This document shows, in pieces, positions 1 to 11,450 of a stretch of DNA of 64,000 bases (its first letter is position 1; each line of letters begins with the position of its first letter). The stretch is taken from positions 6,510,001 through 6,574,000 of the forward strand of contig BSBN01000047.1 in NCBI GenBank assembly GCA_027924645.1, written 5' to 3'. The stretch comes from Cunninghamia lanceolata. Lineage: Eukaryota; Streptophyta; Pinopsida; Cupressales; Cupressaceae. The notes under the pieces were generated by a model that had not been told where the DNA came from, ran no database searches, and worked only from the letters and a program-made list of their open reading frames with translations. The translations under genes and the position numbers were made by a program.

Positions 1-705
1 TGGGGTTTTTCTTTGATTCTTTCTCTTGCTTATTAGACTGTGAATCCTTATGTTTCTTTTCCTTATTATGTGAAGCCTTAGGATCTTTTGTGCTTTGTGT
101 TGCAACTAAAGCATGTTTTCTAGGTGACTTCAATGTGCCCATGTGTATTAGCTTGGCTTGTTCTCTTGTGAGTTGTGCAGCAAACTCCTCAAGTGAAGGC
201 ATGGTAAACTTAGTACCAAAGGCATCCATTGTAGCATAAAAGGTAGAAACATAAACTGAATATGCAGGACAGATAGAATCAATTGTTCATCTTCTTTCTC
301 AAGACCACTTTGTTTGAGTTGCAACCTGAGAGACTTAAATTTGGTGAAGAAGTCTTTAATTTTTTCAAAATCTTGAGGATTAAGTGCAATTAGCTCATTT
401 TCCAATTTGAACCTTCTTATTTTATCTTGCTTGCAAAATAGATTGTCCAGTGTTGTCCATATCTCATTTGGTGTAGTACAAGACTCAACATGAAATCTCA
501 AATCTGGAGAAATAGCAAGACAAAGTGTGCCAAAAGCCTCATCTCTTCTGTCTAACCATTTTCTTCTCTCGGTAGCACCTGTGGGTTCAGGATCTGTGCC
601 TAAAGTTATTCTATGTAACTTTTGTTTATACAACACAAACTCCATGTTTTTCTTCCATTCAAGATAATTATATGGAGTTAAAAGTGGAAATTGAGGCACA
701 TCCAT
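1..705 (-). pseudogene. Ty1/copia gag (UBN2-type), 5' part, frameshifted
   Basis: Gag packages element RNA into cytoplasmic particles. Translation from the ATG at 705-703 begins MDVPQFPLLTPYNYLEWKK, the usual start of plant copia gag, with the conserved W and the later IWTTLDNLF, ENELIALN and FKSLRLQLKQ segments seen in UBN2-type gags. The frame shifts near 265-275: after residues QLILSVL the reading continues in another frame (VYVSTFYATMDAFG, then LEEFAAQLTREQAK) into a lysine-rich tail at the window edge, which fits loss of one base. An upstream in-frame start codon near 729 is possible but less gag-like. The zinc knuckle and pol would lie left of base 1 and are not visible. Family assignment is confident; whether it belongs with the LTRs at 2399-3942 is unknown. 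Confidence 0.85.
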
Positions 706-2398
706 GATGAAAAAGAGACACAACAACACAACAACACCCCTTTACTATGTAAGAGAGCCCCCCCAATTTGTTGTGACACTTTATACTTAGTGCGATTTAC
801 AATTGCCCTTAAGGGACCAAAATTGGGAAAACAACCAAAATCTCTTAAAAAGGAGATCTAAGTGAGATTACAATCACTCACAATGATGTATTATAGCAAA
901 CAAATCCTCTCAAAACAAATTTCACCTCCTCAAGTTTCAAAATACTCAAGATATCACTCAGATGCCAAAAAATTGACAAATGAAATAAAATTAACTTGAA
1001 GCAAAATCTAAGAAAAGTGCATCGATGGCTATGTAGAGCTCCTAAATACCTTTTTAATGCCACTTGAATCACAAAAATTAGAGTTCGTGGCAAAAAGTTA
1101 TGAGCTTGGGAGCCAAAAAAAAAGATTTGTCTTCAACTTGCAATAAATGCTATCAAACAGAAAAATCAATGAAAATGAATGATACCACTGCGAAGTGCTC
1201 TCTGTCAGCTTTCCGTTGATATATAATTTGCCCAATTTTGGCACCGTGGGAAAAAGTTGTGCAAAAATGAAAAAAAGCCCTATTTTAGGACTTTGAGGGG
1301 CAAAAATGGGCCCCCCTGACGATGGAATATTCTCTGAAACCACTGAATATTCTGCTACAGAAATGGAAAAACTCTAGTTTGCCTACAAACCACCATAAAA
1401 AAAAATAGCTTTCCAACAACAAAACCACCAATGAAGGTACGAAAACTGCTGACTGGGCAGAAAAAAATGTTTGACTGGTCAAAACCACCAGTGCCAAAGG
1501 GAAAAACCGTGGGTTTCAGGACAATGAGTTTAACGGCCTGCCAACAATAGGAGCAACTGATGGTTTAGAAAATTTTCCAAGGAGATGCCACCAATGATTG
1601 CAGGGTCCGCTGATGGGCTATGAAGACTGTTGTTTTAATCGCCGAGGTTAGAAACTTTCAGGCGTGAAACAATTGCAGCTCTCACATAAAAAAAAAACAC
1701 CAATGCATATGAATGCTGATAGGAGCAACCGACTATGATTTGGCCATCGCTGTTGGAGTTTGGTTGATAACAAAAACATCTAATGCAAATATCCAATGAG
1801 TTAGAACAAAACTACCAAAGTGACCGCTGGTTGTGTGGTAGCAGTTGAAAGGCCGATCAAGATTTTTAGACTTGTAAGTCACCGGGAGTTGTGAGATCCG
1901 TGAATGACAGATCAAAGACTGTCGACGATGTGTAGCAACCGGGAGATGTGGGAGGCTGATCAGAGTTTGGTCGATGCCAATCAAAATGCAAACCACCAAA
2001 GCAAAAATAGTCAAAGAAACTGTCGACTGCTGAAGTGGACCATAGATGGTGTTTTGACTGTCAACCAAAAGATGAAAGATGCTGGCCAGGGAAGCTTTGA
2101 AGACCACTGGTCAAAACTTGAAATTGAGATGGTGAAAGGCAGATCTAAAAATGCCAATGATCTTTCTGCGAAGAGACCGCCAAAGCAGATTTGGTCGATA
2201 ATGAATATAAGTCCTCGGTCGAAAAGAAGCCCGCAGGTTATGAAGACGTTGTTGCCGACGAAAAGGTCAACTGATGCACCAAAGAGAGGTGCCCGCCGAA
2301 TGAGGTGCCGACTAGCCCCAGCAGTGGTCGAGTATGGCTGTAGGCAGTGCAACGGAGGGTACACAAGTACCCTACCTACAAAATTTTTGGTTTTTTTT
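706..2398. other. No gene recognised; presumed leader/LTR side of the copia element
   Basis: On the minus strand this lies upstream of the copia gag, so a primer site and 5' LTR could be here. I do not see a clear tRNA-Met primer site. A run of C at about 758-764 (G-run on minus) sits just before gag. Short open frames on both strands have no recognisable domain and mostly overlap each other. A poly-T run ends at 2399, where the foldback begins. Confidence 0.5.
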
Positions 2399-2760
2399 TG
2401 TAAGAGTCAATGTGACTCAACAAGCCAGGATCACCTGCAATCAAGACAACCTTCCACACAAAGATGACAAGAGAAGATGCTAAAACAATGGAGCAACTAT
2501 ATTAGACTGTCATATGATGTATAAAATACAATGAGAGAGCCTTGCTTATAAAGGCAAGGTGAGAGCTAGAAGGGTGGAGTGAAAGGTGGAGATATTCCAA
2601 CAACATGTGCCAATTAGAGGATGATAACTAATTGCACATGTGGAGGATAAGACAACTAACTCCAACTATCAACAACTCAACACACAACTAGAAACACCTA
2701 GACATCTAGAAGACTCACTAAGTCAACTTAACATGTGTGAATTATGTGTTCACACCAACA
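2399..2760 (-). repeat. Left LTR of the foldback (minus orientation)
   Basis: Read on the minus strand it runs TGTTGGTGTGAAC to TGACTCTTACA, with TG and CA termini. The polypurine tract on its upstream side is the C-run at 2761-2767. It contains a TATA-like stretch around 2545-2552 (cttataaag). It matches 3575-3942 with scattered substitutions and small indels. Confidence 0.85.
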
Positions 2761-3574
2761 CCCCCCCTTAAATGTAACTCAGGGAGTAGCTGACTAAAAC
2801 AAAGATGCAATGATGGATGGGTCCAGGCTACTAGGCCATGTTAGGTACCCATGTACAAATCTCAAATGGAGAAAAGGAGAAAACCTCATGGGACAAAACT
2901 CCTCTCCAAAAGTGAGAATGCAGAAAAGAAATGAAAGATGTGATGGAAGGAGGACTCAAGACCCCCCAAGAACTACATCCAACACATATATACAATCAAG
3001 TACCCCCCCATAGGAGAGCAAGTGTGAGACTATAGGTCCCCCCCAGAATGAAGTAGCTCCTGTGCTGATGGTGAATGCCCGAAGAAGAATGCTAAAGAGA
3101 ATCCAAAGCCTGCAAACAACATTCTTCCCCTTAGGAAGAAACAAGTCCAAAGGCTGATGAAGAAACTCCATCTCAAGGTATGAGGGAAAAAGCCTAATGA
3201 TGTATGATGTCTCTGAAAACTACTCAAGTGTCCATATGTCACAACCAAAAGATGCCACATAATCAAGTGCTGCATATGACAATCCAAGACAAGATGAAAA
3301 CTCAAGATCATCAATCTCCAAAGACAAAGTATCCTCTGAATGATGCTCAACATACTCCAACTCAGTGCCAAACTATGACAAGTGAAGAGAAGAAGGTGTA
3401 TGCTCATCCAAAGTAGAAGAATCAACTCCTTCAAAGAGGAGATGAATGTCATCAATGATGTCCTCCAAGCAAAACCTCTCCAATGAGGGAAGGAAATTGC
3501 AGATCAGGCTCTGATAGGGTACCCATCCATCTTTGTTTTAGTCAACTACTCCCTAAGTTGCACTTAAGGGGGGG
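2761..3574. other. Spacer of the foldback with polypurine tracts at both ends
   Basis: The outer 45-70 bp at each end are inverted copies (C-run at 2761-2767, G-run at 3568-3574). The centre has several further minus-strand G-runs (around 2960, 3004 and 3040). The minus strand has a broken open stretch (about 3455-3030, containing LLFEGVDSSTLDEH and SCLGLSYAALDYVASFG) that I cannot assign; a plus-strand shadow frame overlaps it. No RT, RNase H or integrase motif is present, so this is not an intact element. Confidence 0.55.
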
Positions 3575-3942
3575 TGTTGGTGTGAACATATAATTCACAC
3601 ATGTTAAGTTGACTTAGTGAGTCTTCTAGATGTCTAGGTGTTTCTAGTTGTGTGTTGAGTTGTTGATAGTTGGAGTGAGTTGTCTTATCCTCCACATGTG
3701 CAATTAGTTATCATCATCTAATTGGCACATGTTGTTGGAATAACTCCACCTTTCACTCCACCCTTCTAGTTCTCACCTTGCCTTTATAAGCAAGGCTCTC
3801 TCATTGTATTTCATACTGAACATAGCATATGACAATCTCATACAGTTGCTCCATTGTTTTAGCATCTTCTCTTGTCATCTTTGTGTGGAAGGTTATCTTG
3901 ATTGCAGGGATCCTGGCTTGCTGAGTCACATTGACTCTTACA
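3575..3942 (+). repeat. Right LTR of the foldback (plus orientation)
   Basis: Starts TGTTGGTGTGAACA directly after a G-run at 3568-3574 and ends TGACTCTTACA. It contains cctttataagcaagg (about 3780-3795), a likely TATA region, followed by the presumed transcript start. It is the inverted copy of 2399-2760. Confidence 0.85.
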
Positions 3943-5363
3943 TTAACCACTCCTTGAGCAGACGCAAGAAATTAGACACATAATACAACAAGTATATACT
4001 AAAAAACTTGGAAGCCCTTAACAACCTTGTTTGAAAGGAAAACAAGAAACATATAGGAGACAATCATAGACAATACACACACCAGGTGTTTTTCATTTGA
4101 ATTTAATCTGCATAGAAAATTGTCATACATGAATTTATCATTTACAAATCCAGAAAGATTGATACACTAGATCAAGGACCAAATCTGCCACAAAAATTTG
4201 ACTTTCAAAATGCGAACACCTTGTGTTCAGAGTCAGAGCAGAAAACCCAAAAACATCCAACCCCTATAGAATGGCTATGGATTCCCTTTTTAAGGAGCAC
4301 ACAAGCTTCTGGCCACCTACACACTGACCAACTTCATAAATGCAGAGATCACTCCCTTAAGATTTTCAATGAAACCATCAGATCCTTCATCAATTCTAGT
4401 CGCCAAAGCAGTCAAATCCTCCATGAAAGCCAGCGGTGCAAGCAACCAAGACCTCGAACAGGCAAGCAGATGTGATGTTTTTTTTTTGTTGCCGTGCATC
4501 AAAGTAGTTGACTGTGGAATGAGCACACATAAATGGCGCCAACATTCAACCGTTTGAAACTTTAAAACCTAGCCACAGATTTGGGCTCCAAATATGCAAG
4601 ATCGACAGTTGCAATCTGCCCATACAAGTTGGAAATCCTCATCAGTAGCATTGAAAAGACCATCGCCAATGAGATCATGCCACGTGGGTAGTCTTTCTCT
4701 TCATCACTGACCTTTCAAATTTGTGAGATCCATTTATCCCATATTCACCTTGCAATGACCTCAGATGGCTTTATATACTAGACCGTGGGCATACATAATG
4801 TCATGTACTTTTACTCTGCATGACCAACGAACCACCCGCTAACAGTCCATCACTTTAACTCTCGCCGATACCAAACCTCATCGGAATGACCAAGACCCTA
4901 TTGGCGTGACCCAAACCATTGGAGTGACCAAAAACTCCTCCACCGATACCACATGTCACGCTAGCCATCAAACCCCTCGGCAAGACCCCAACCCATCGGC
5001 ACACCTGAGAATTCCTCCGCTGATACACCGGTCTCACCGAAGACCACCCTTGAACAACCTTGTCAGTCGGACCCCTCTGTCAGCCCAACGCCCCGCTATC
5101 CACCTAATGCACCTTGTCACATTGATAGCCTCCTCCATCGGTGCAACCTAAAGTTTCAGAGCAATATCTTCCTGCCCCGCTGATGTCACTTGTCACACCG
5201 ACGACCTACCTTAGCAAATCTCATCGGCGTATCGGAAAGACCTTAGACGAGGCCGCTGATGGGCAAGGTCTTGGCAATGAAAGGAACAAACCATTGTGGA
5301 CAACATGATCACTAAAACAAAAGCCAACTCACACCGATGGTCTTAGAACTTTATTGAGTTTTA
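3943..5363. other. No gene recognised
   Basis: No domain-bearing frame is present on either strand; the open frames are short and overlapping. The stretch 4855-5265 holds the degenerate CATCGG motif array listed separately. This DNA flanks the Tat element on the left. It does not resemble the gypsy gag that flanks the Tat element on the right, so the two flanks do not reconstitute one empty site. Confidence 0.5.
4855..5265. repeat. Degenerate CATCGG / CCGATG motif array
   Basis: Short motifs such as catcgg, ccgatg, cgccgat and ccgctgat recur about a dozen times in 400 bp, often followed by a tgacc or cacc element (for example 4862, 4876, 4950, 4994, 5018, 5219, 5226, 5253). Spacing is irregular and unit identity low. 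It may be a regulatory cluster of an old LTR or a worn minisatellite. Similar motifs recur at 31815-32045. Confidence 0.5.
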
Positions 5364-6579
5364 TGAAGGGGCCTACAGCCATTGTATTTCTAGAAGCTAC
5401 GGGTAGGTTGGCCATTAATGGAAAAAATTTTAGAGGCATGGTCTTGATTGACAGGTCAACTGCCTAATTAAGGGCGAAATCTTTGGTCGGCAGCTCACAT
5501 CCTAAACCCACCTGCCCTATCCTCTTCTTCTTATGGCTACATTGAATCTTTTCGGTGCCATTCAGATGGTACATTGTATCTAGCAAAGTTTTGAAATGAC
5601 ATGTACCTTGATTACTGAGGGCACGTTCTTGCTGTATAAGGAGGACTGTGTCACTCATTTTTTGGTTGTTGAAGACTGGGCAAATTCTGGTGGAGTAATA
5701 AGATATAGTTTTTTTGGTGGCTCTGTTTAGTGCCTTGTGAGTTTATGAATCATATGTTGTATGTTTTATGCATGGTTTACTGGTTTCATGTTGTTTTTAC
5801 ATGAGAAATGCTTTGTTGCATGTGTTTGGTTATTTGTCTCCAAGTTGTGGGCATCTTTTCTTTTGAATCTAAATAGCTAAGGGTTATTTGGGAATCAGGA
5901 ACATGGATTTTTTGTGTTGAATGTCTAATCTCTTACCTTTGTTCAAGGAACAAATTAAACATTTTAGGTTAAGCATTGGGAAAGGTATGCTGCAATAGGG
6001 ATATCATTAAGTATGAATGACTAAATACTCAGTCTTGGGAAGTATCTGCAAGGCAGATACTAAGAAATTTCCCCTTGAAACTTACTTATGGATTCAAGTT
6101 TATGGTAATCATTCACATGTGTATGTCTATTGACTCCGAGCCCTGAGATAGGCACCAGTCTGGTCTTGTATTGAGGTTACAACCCAAGGTCCTAGTCTTG
6201 CATCCAAATACAAAATATAAATTCAAACTTCAAATATAAACCTTTAGGACATTAGAAGTAGTTTTAGGACTAAAATCCTCCATTTCACAACTGAGCAGAG
6301 GCCCAAAGCTAGCCCCTTTGCACTTATTTTAGAGTTTTGGTCTGCATAAGAGAGGATTTATGTGCTATGTGTCAACATTCCAGTAAGTTCACATGCACAT
6401 TTTACGGATGTTAACTAGGGAATACCCCCCTTGGTTCTGCAGAGCCTAAAGAAGAAGAGGAGATATTTATAGGGTCTATCTCCTGTACTGTTGGCCCCTG
6501 GCCCGAAAACCCTATTGATCAATGATGGCTACCTTGTAGGGATAACTGGGAAACATCAAGTTTGGGAAAAAACCCAACA
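5364..6579 (+). repeat. 5' LTR of Tat element
   Basis: Pairs with 15043-16258 at high identity over equal length (1,216 bp), ending in aaacccaaca before the primer site. The start is placed at TG 5364 because the 3' copy has TG directly after a purine tract. The first 30 bp are diverged between copies, and an alternative start at 5393 cannot be excluded. Confidence 0.85.
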
Positions 6580-6583
6580 GATT

Positions 6584-6601
6584 TGGCGACTCCGTTGGGG
6601 A
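6584..6601 (+). other. Primer binding site, tRNA-Arg-like
   Basis: TGGCGACTCCGTTGGGGA lies 4 bp after the LTR end. It is complementary to a tRNA 3' end of the form CGGAGTC-G-CCA, as in plant tRNA-Arg species that begin GACTCCG. Tat/Ogre elements are known to prime from tRNA-Arg. Confidence 0.8.
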
Positions 6602-6780
6602 TTGAACTGAAAGTGTTATCTTGGCATTCCTGGTGAATTCTTGCCCATCCGAGTTGCAAAATATTTGGCGAATTCACTAGGGAATGCTTTGTGTAAGAAC
6701 CTTGGTTTAAAAAAAAAACTAATTCCTAGTTGTAGGTGGCGACTCTGAACAAATCTCCCAACCGGTAAGGTGAAATTTGT
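6602..6780 (+). other. Leader of Tat element
   Basis: Untranslated stretch between primer site and first gag ATG. An A-run occurs near 6710 and the sequence ccggtaaggtg (6761-6771), which resembles a 5' splice site, lies just before the ATG. I see no coding evidence here. Confidence 0.5.
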
Positions 6781-8541
6781 ATGCAAGGGAGAAGATCCCT
6801 ATGTAATCCTTTACTTGAAGAATTACCCAGAAAAATGATGTATAGGAGAAAAGGGACTGTTCAAGCTGGTCAAGAAGGTTCTCCTAGCCCTAGAAACAAT
6901 GATAATACCCAAGATAATCTCGGATCTTCAGAGCAGCAGGCACCTTATTTTTCAAACACAGATGCTGAAATTCAAGATGTATATGAAAGACAACAAGGTG
7001 ATAGATTGAGAATGAGATCAGAGGTGTTTCAGGAATGCCCTTTCTTAGATCCTCCTAACAGATTTGAAGAAACTGAGTCCCCAAGAAATGATGATGATGA
7101 CCAAAATGGAATGGGACTGTCTTCTTCTATGCCTAAAGATGAAGAATTAGCTGAAGAAATCAAGAACCCGAGGGCTGAATTAGAATATTTGTAGGCTTTG
7201 AAGATTAGAGATGATATGAGAGAAAATGTGCAAGCTTTGAAAATTGCTCAACAAGATTCAGTTCCCACCCTTGATAATGCACATGTACTAAGAAACCAAC
7301 AAAGAAATGAAGTTCAGAATCAACAGAATGATCAGAGACAAAATACAAACAATGTTAGGATACCATTGAATAGTGTGAGAAATCAGAATGTTAATAGGAA
7401 TGCAAATGTTAATCAGTTTGGTAGACAACCTATGTAGTTGGATAGATTCAAGCAGCTAGTTTTTAATGGTATTCCTAGTTACCCTAATCCCATTGATAAA
7501 CATGTAAGGTCTCAGATACCAAAGTTTTCAGGAAACAACATTGTGTCAGGTGAAGATCATTTGAAGGCCTTTCAGAATGTTATGGACAACTTCAAGGTTG
7601 AACATGAAGATGTTTTTATGAAATTGTTTATGCAGTCCTTAGTTGATGAAGCTAGAGAGTGGTATAAAAGTCTATCTAACCAGAGTGTCTCATCATGGGA
7701 TGACTTCATAAGGATTTTTAAAGAACAATATGGTGATAAGACTGATCCAAGCTTTTTTATAAATGAGTTCACTGGTATTACTAAGGGGTCAAATGAGCAG
7801 GTTGCAGATTTCAATGCTAGGTTCACTAGAGTATTGAAAAAATTACCACTTCACATGAGGCATAATGAACCAATGTGCATGGTACTATACATAAATGCTT
7901 TTGATGCTAAAATAGCTTATGGGTTAAGAGATAAGGGTCCTACTAGCCTCAGGGATGCTTTTAGAATTGCAACCAACATTGAAAATAATAGGAAAGCATC
8001 TGGTAAGACAAATAGAAGGGATGATGTAAAGATTCTGCAAAATCCAAATAATAAGTCTCAAAGTACTCAAGGTAATGCATCTACTTCCAAAGAGAAATTG
8101 GATAAATTGACAACTATTGTTAAGGACCTAAGTTATAGACTTGCTAAAAATGAAAAGGGGATAGGTCTCGAAAGGCAGGTTTACCAAAGACAAGAGAAGA
8201 GACCATCATTGCATGATATGCCATATAACACTAATTGGCATAATGGTAAACCCATTCTCCCAAATAGAAACACTAATCAAAGAGTTCAAAATTTTAAGGA
8301 AACTCCTGATCCTCTGAAGAAAGTTGTTAACATTGTTGATGATACCCCATGGTGCATAATCTGTCAAATGCCTCACTCACAATCGCAATGTATGATTTCT
8401 CAGTCTTTGTATAATAATGCTATTGCCTGTGATGAATGCAATGAGCCACATTGTATGGAGGATGATAGTATAAATATGTTGTTCACAAATAGGGAGTATT
8501 CTTCTTATGATGCTAATGAAAGCATGAATTATGGGACTTAG
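6781..8541 (+). pseudogene. Tat element gag
   Basis: Gag forms the particle core and binds RNA. One frame runs from the ATG at 6781 with in-frame TAG codons at 7195 and 7435 and a further TAG at 8539 that ends this segment; 7195 and 7435 fit CAG (Gln) to TAG. A polar N-terminus (6781-7437) is followed by a retrotransposon gag domain (7438-8000: RSQIPKFSGNN, EAREWYKSLS, WDDFIRIFKEQYG, FNARFTRVLKKLP). A CCHC-type zinc knuckle follows at 8353-8391 (C-x2-C-x3-H-x4-C, within WCIICQMPHSQSQC). The frame continues after 8541 into protease with no shift, so gag and pol were probably one polyprotein. Confidence 0.85.
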
Positions 8542-9765
8542 ATCTGCCAGCAAATTTCCTGTGATGAGGATGATGAAGATAACTATGCTTATGCTCAGGA
8601 CTCATGCATCTTTCTAAATAACTTGAGAAGGCCTTCTGATGAAGAGATTAGAGCTCTCACAGCTGCAGCAGTGGCTCCGGTCAAGAGTAATTATAACCTT
8701 AGAGGTAAGGCTCAGATAGGTGATCCACGTCAACCAGAAGACACCTTTGTGAACCAACCAATGCATAATCATAAAGGGGCTGAACCACATAAGACGTGAT
8801 GGAACAATAATAAGAAAAATTCTAAGAAAAAATCAAGTCATGATTCTCAAAGACCAAAAAATGAAGTTCCCCAAAATGAGGATCAAAATAAGAATTCTCA
8901 GGTCATGGATGACAGTCAGAAGGCCATTAAAATTAAGGCTGGATCAGCTCAGGATAAGAATAAAACCATGACTCAAGCTACAACTATTATACAATATTAT
9001 ACTCCCTTTGACATAACTCAAGTTTTATCCCAGATAAAGGTCTCTGTTCCATTGATGGAGATGATGAAAGTTGAATAATTCAGGAATAAAGCATTGTCCC
9101 TAATTTTAGGAATAGCTTGTCAGGCCAAGCAAAATGTTGAGACTCAGGGTAAGAAACAAGCCTTGTGTATTGACAAGGATGAGGTTCCTAAAGTCTATCT
9201 GGGGGTGACAATGACAAAATGCCCTTCACAGGTTGAACTGTTTTATGTCTCCCTTGTTATTAATGGAAAAGTAATCAAGAATTGTATGCTTGACTCAGGA
9301 GCATCAACAAATATTATGCCTCTGGCTATCATGCAACAAGTTGGATTGAAAATAGATAAGGCATGTGGAAAATGCTATGTAATGGATGCTAGGGAGGTAC
9401 CAATCATAGGAATCATGAAAGACGTGGATTTTATGCTAGTAGCATATCCAGAAAAGACTTACAGAATGAACATAACGGTAGTTGACATCAAGCCACAATA
9501 TGGTATGCTGTTGTCAAGAAGATGGGCAGCATTGGTTGGATGAAGTATGTAGTTAGATTTATCATATGCCGTGATCCCAATGAATGGTAGAGATGTCAAA
9601 CTGGTCAGAGAAGAGAGGTCACTAGAAACAATTGAAGATCAAGATTCAGAAGAGCATATCTATTTTGTGGATACTGACTGTGAGAATTTCAGAATTGTCT
9701 CAGATGATCGAGGAAGCGAAGGGAGAGATTTTTGCATTCAAGAACTTGACTAATAGGGTCTCTAG
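8542..9765 (+). pseudogene. Tat element gag-pol linker and protease
   Basis: Same frame as gag. 8542-9080 is a charged linker with stops at 8797 (TGA) and 9076 (TAA). The aspartic protease follows: catalytic DSGAST at 9292-9309, preceded by a beta-rich stretch (FYVSLVINGKVIKNCML) and followed by a typical C-terminal half (MLLSRRWAALVG). The protease cleaves the polyprotein during particle maturation. Stops at 9541, 9550, 9751, 9754 and 9763 interrupt the hinge to the next domain. The TAG at 9763 stands where a W would be expected just before MYFDGS. Confidence 0.8.
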
Positions 9766-10128
9766 ACTATGTATTTTGATGGATCTTGTTCAAAGGAGGG
9801 TTTTGGTGCTGGAGTTGTGTTTTTGTCTCCAGCAGGTAAGCTTCTAAAATTCTCTTTCCTGTTAAAGTTTGCCTACACAAATAATATTTCAGAATATGAA
9901 GCTCTGCTACTAGGATTAAATGTTGCCTTGAAGCATGGGATTAAGATGCTAAAAGTGTTTGGAGATTCAGAATTAATTGTTTCCCAGGTGAGAGATAAAT
10001 ATGCTTCAAAAAATAAGAGGTTAAAATAGTATAAGCATGTTGTATGGGAAACAATTGAATTATTTGATGTTTTTTCAATAAATTGGATAGAAAGGTCAAA
10101 GAATGTCAGGGTAGACTTTTTAGCTAAT
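9766..10128 (+). pseudogene. Extra (archaeal-like) RNase H, located before RT
   Basis: RNase H degrades the RNA strand of RNA-DNA hybrids. All acidic residues can be seen: D in MYFDGS (9769-9786), E in NISEYEALLLGL (about 9880), D in KVFGDSELIVSQV (about 9960) and D near the end in VDFLANVA (10111-10134). The pattern YFDGS, SEYEAL, GDSELI is that of the additional RNase H of Tat elements rather than the RT-linked gypsy RNase H. In the Tat/Ogre elements I know best it follows the RT-RNase H pair; here it comes directly after protease. One stop is present (TAG 10027). Confidence 0.8.
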
Positions 10129-11450
10129 GTGGCCATAAGGTCGGATGATGTCACTCTGTCTGATGTTACAAATGTTGAAGTTAAAATTAGACTTGTAGTA
10201 CCAGATAATATATACAGTTGGAAGGTTTTTGATGATGATAGAGATTTGTTGAGATTCCTACACTGCATAGATGAATACGAGAACCAGGAGATTGATTTTC
10301 AAAACTTTGTAGAAGTTGTGAATGGAAAAGAAACTCTTTTGGGGAAAGAAGTAATTCAACTTAAAACAAATAAAATCCCTAGAGGGCTAGTTGCTTTAGA
10401 AAGAGCATTTGACAATAGAGACCAATTTGTTACAAAGGCATCTCATACCAACAAGGATGACTTGGAGGAGATAAACTTGGGGACATGCCATGCCCCCAAA
10501 AGGGTATATATTGGCAAACAACTCAAGCCACACATCAGGAGTATGTTGATTGCATTATTGAAAAAATATAAGCATGTCTTTGCATGGTCATATGAGGACC
10601 TAAAAGCTTATAGAGAAGACTTATTCCAGCATGAGATTCCTTTGAAGCCTAGAGCTAAGCCATTCAAATAGAAACAAAGACCTATTAACCCAACTTTGGC
10701 TCCAAAAATGCAGGAAGAGCTTGTAAAGCTTAGGGAGGCTGGAATAATTGTGCCTATCAGACAGTCAACTTGGGTGTCCAATCTTGTCCCAGTTAGAAAG
10801 AAAAATGGTGATATAAGACTTTGTGTGGACTTCAGAAATCTAAATGTATCTTCTTTGAAGGATAATTATCCACTACCTAACATGGAGGCTATGTTGTAGA
10901 AGGTAACTGGTTGTGAGCTTTTATCCATGATGGATGGATTTTCAAGATATAATTAGGTGAAGGTAAAAGAATCTAAACAATACAAGACCACCTTCACCAC
11001 TCCATGGGGGACTTATGTATATGTAAGAATGCCATTTGGACTAACAAATGCATGTGCTACATTTCAGAGGACTATGGATGTTGCTTTTGCAAGATTGATT
11101 GACTCAATTTTGGTTGTATATCAGGATGATTTAACTGCTTATTCAAAAAAGGAGGAGCAACATTGCATGCATCTAGAACAAATTTTTATTAGGGCATTGG
11201 AATATGGCATTTCACTTAATCCAAAGAAATGTACTTTTAGGGTAGTAGAAGGAAAACTATTAGGACACATTGTTTCCAAGGATGGAGTCAGGATTGATCC
11301 TGAAAGGGTTGTTGCAATTGACAGAATTCAAATTCCTAAAATAGTGAAAGGCATTCAGTCTTTCTTTGGGTAGATTAACTTTGTTAGAAGATTCATTCCC
11401 AACTTTAAAGAGATTACAAAGGATATTTATAAAATGTTGAAGAAGGGTGG
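10129..11450 (+). pseudogene. Tat element reverse transcriptase
   Basis: RT copies element RNA to DNA. 10129-10680 is a connecting region (KRVYIGKQLKPHIR, HVFAWSYEDL). The RT palm and fingers follow: LREAGIIVPIR and WVSNLVPVRKKNGDIRLCVD (10730-10835), NYPLPNMEAML, MPFGLTNACATFQR (about 11030-11070), and the active-site YQDD at 11119-11130, where gypsy elements usually have FxDD or YxDD. The thumb and connection include KKCTFRVVEGKLLGHIVSKDG. Stops at 10669, 10897, 10954 and 11371 all replace expected Gln codons. A frameshift near 11447-11454 ends this frame; coding resumes at once in another frame. Confidence 0.85.

Larger units (their letters stand above)
2399..3942. mobile_element. Foldback structure of two divergent LTR ends
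   Basis: Bases 2399-2830 and about 3509-3942 are inverted copies of each other. Each arm has a 362-368 bp LTR (TGTTGGTGTGAA at one end, CTCTTACA at the other) directly next to a G-run polypurine tract and about 45 bp of matching internal sequence. Both LTRs are therefore 3' LTR-like and point away from one shared spacer of about 700 bp. A normal element has LTRs in direct orientation. The outer 5-bp flanks (ttttt and ttaac) do not form a duplication. I infer a rearranged or palindromic copy of a copia-type element. Confidence 0.8.

Noticed and set aside
1904..2467. 187-codon plus-strand frame
   Set aside because: Overlaps a minus frame, runs into the foldback LTR, and has no recognisable composition or start context.
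3030..3455. 141-codon minus frame in the foldback spacer
   Set aside because: Hydrophobic shadow of another minus-strand frame; no motif supports a gene.
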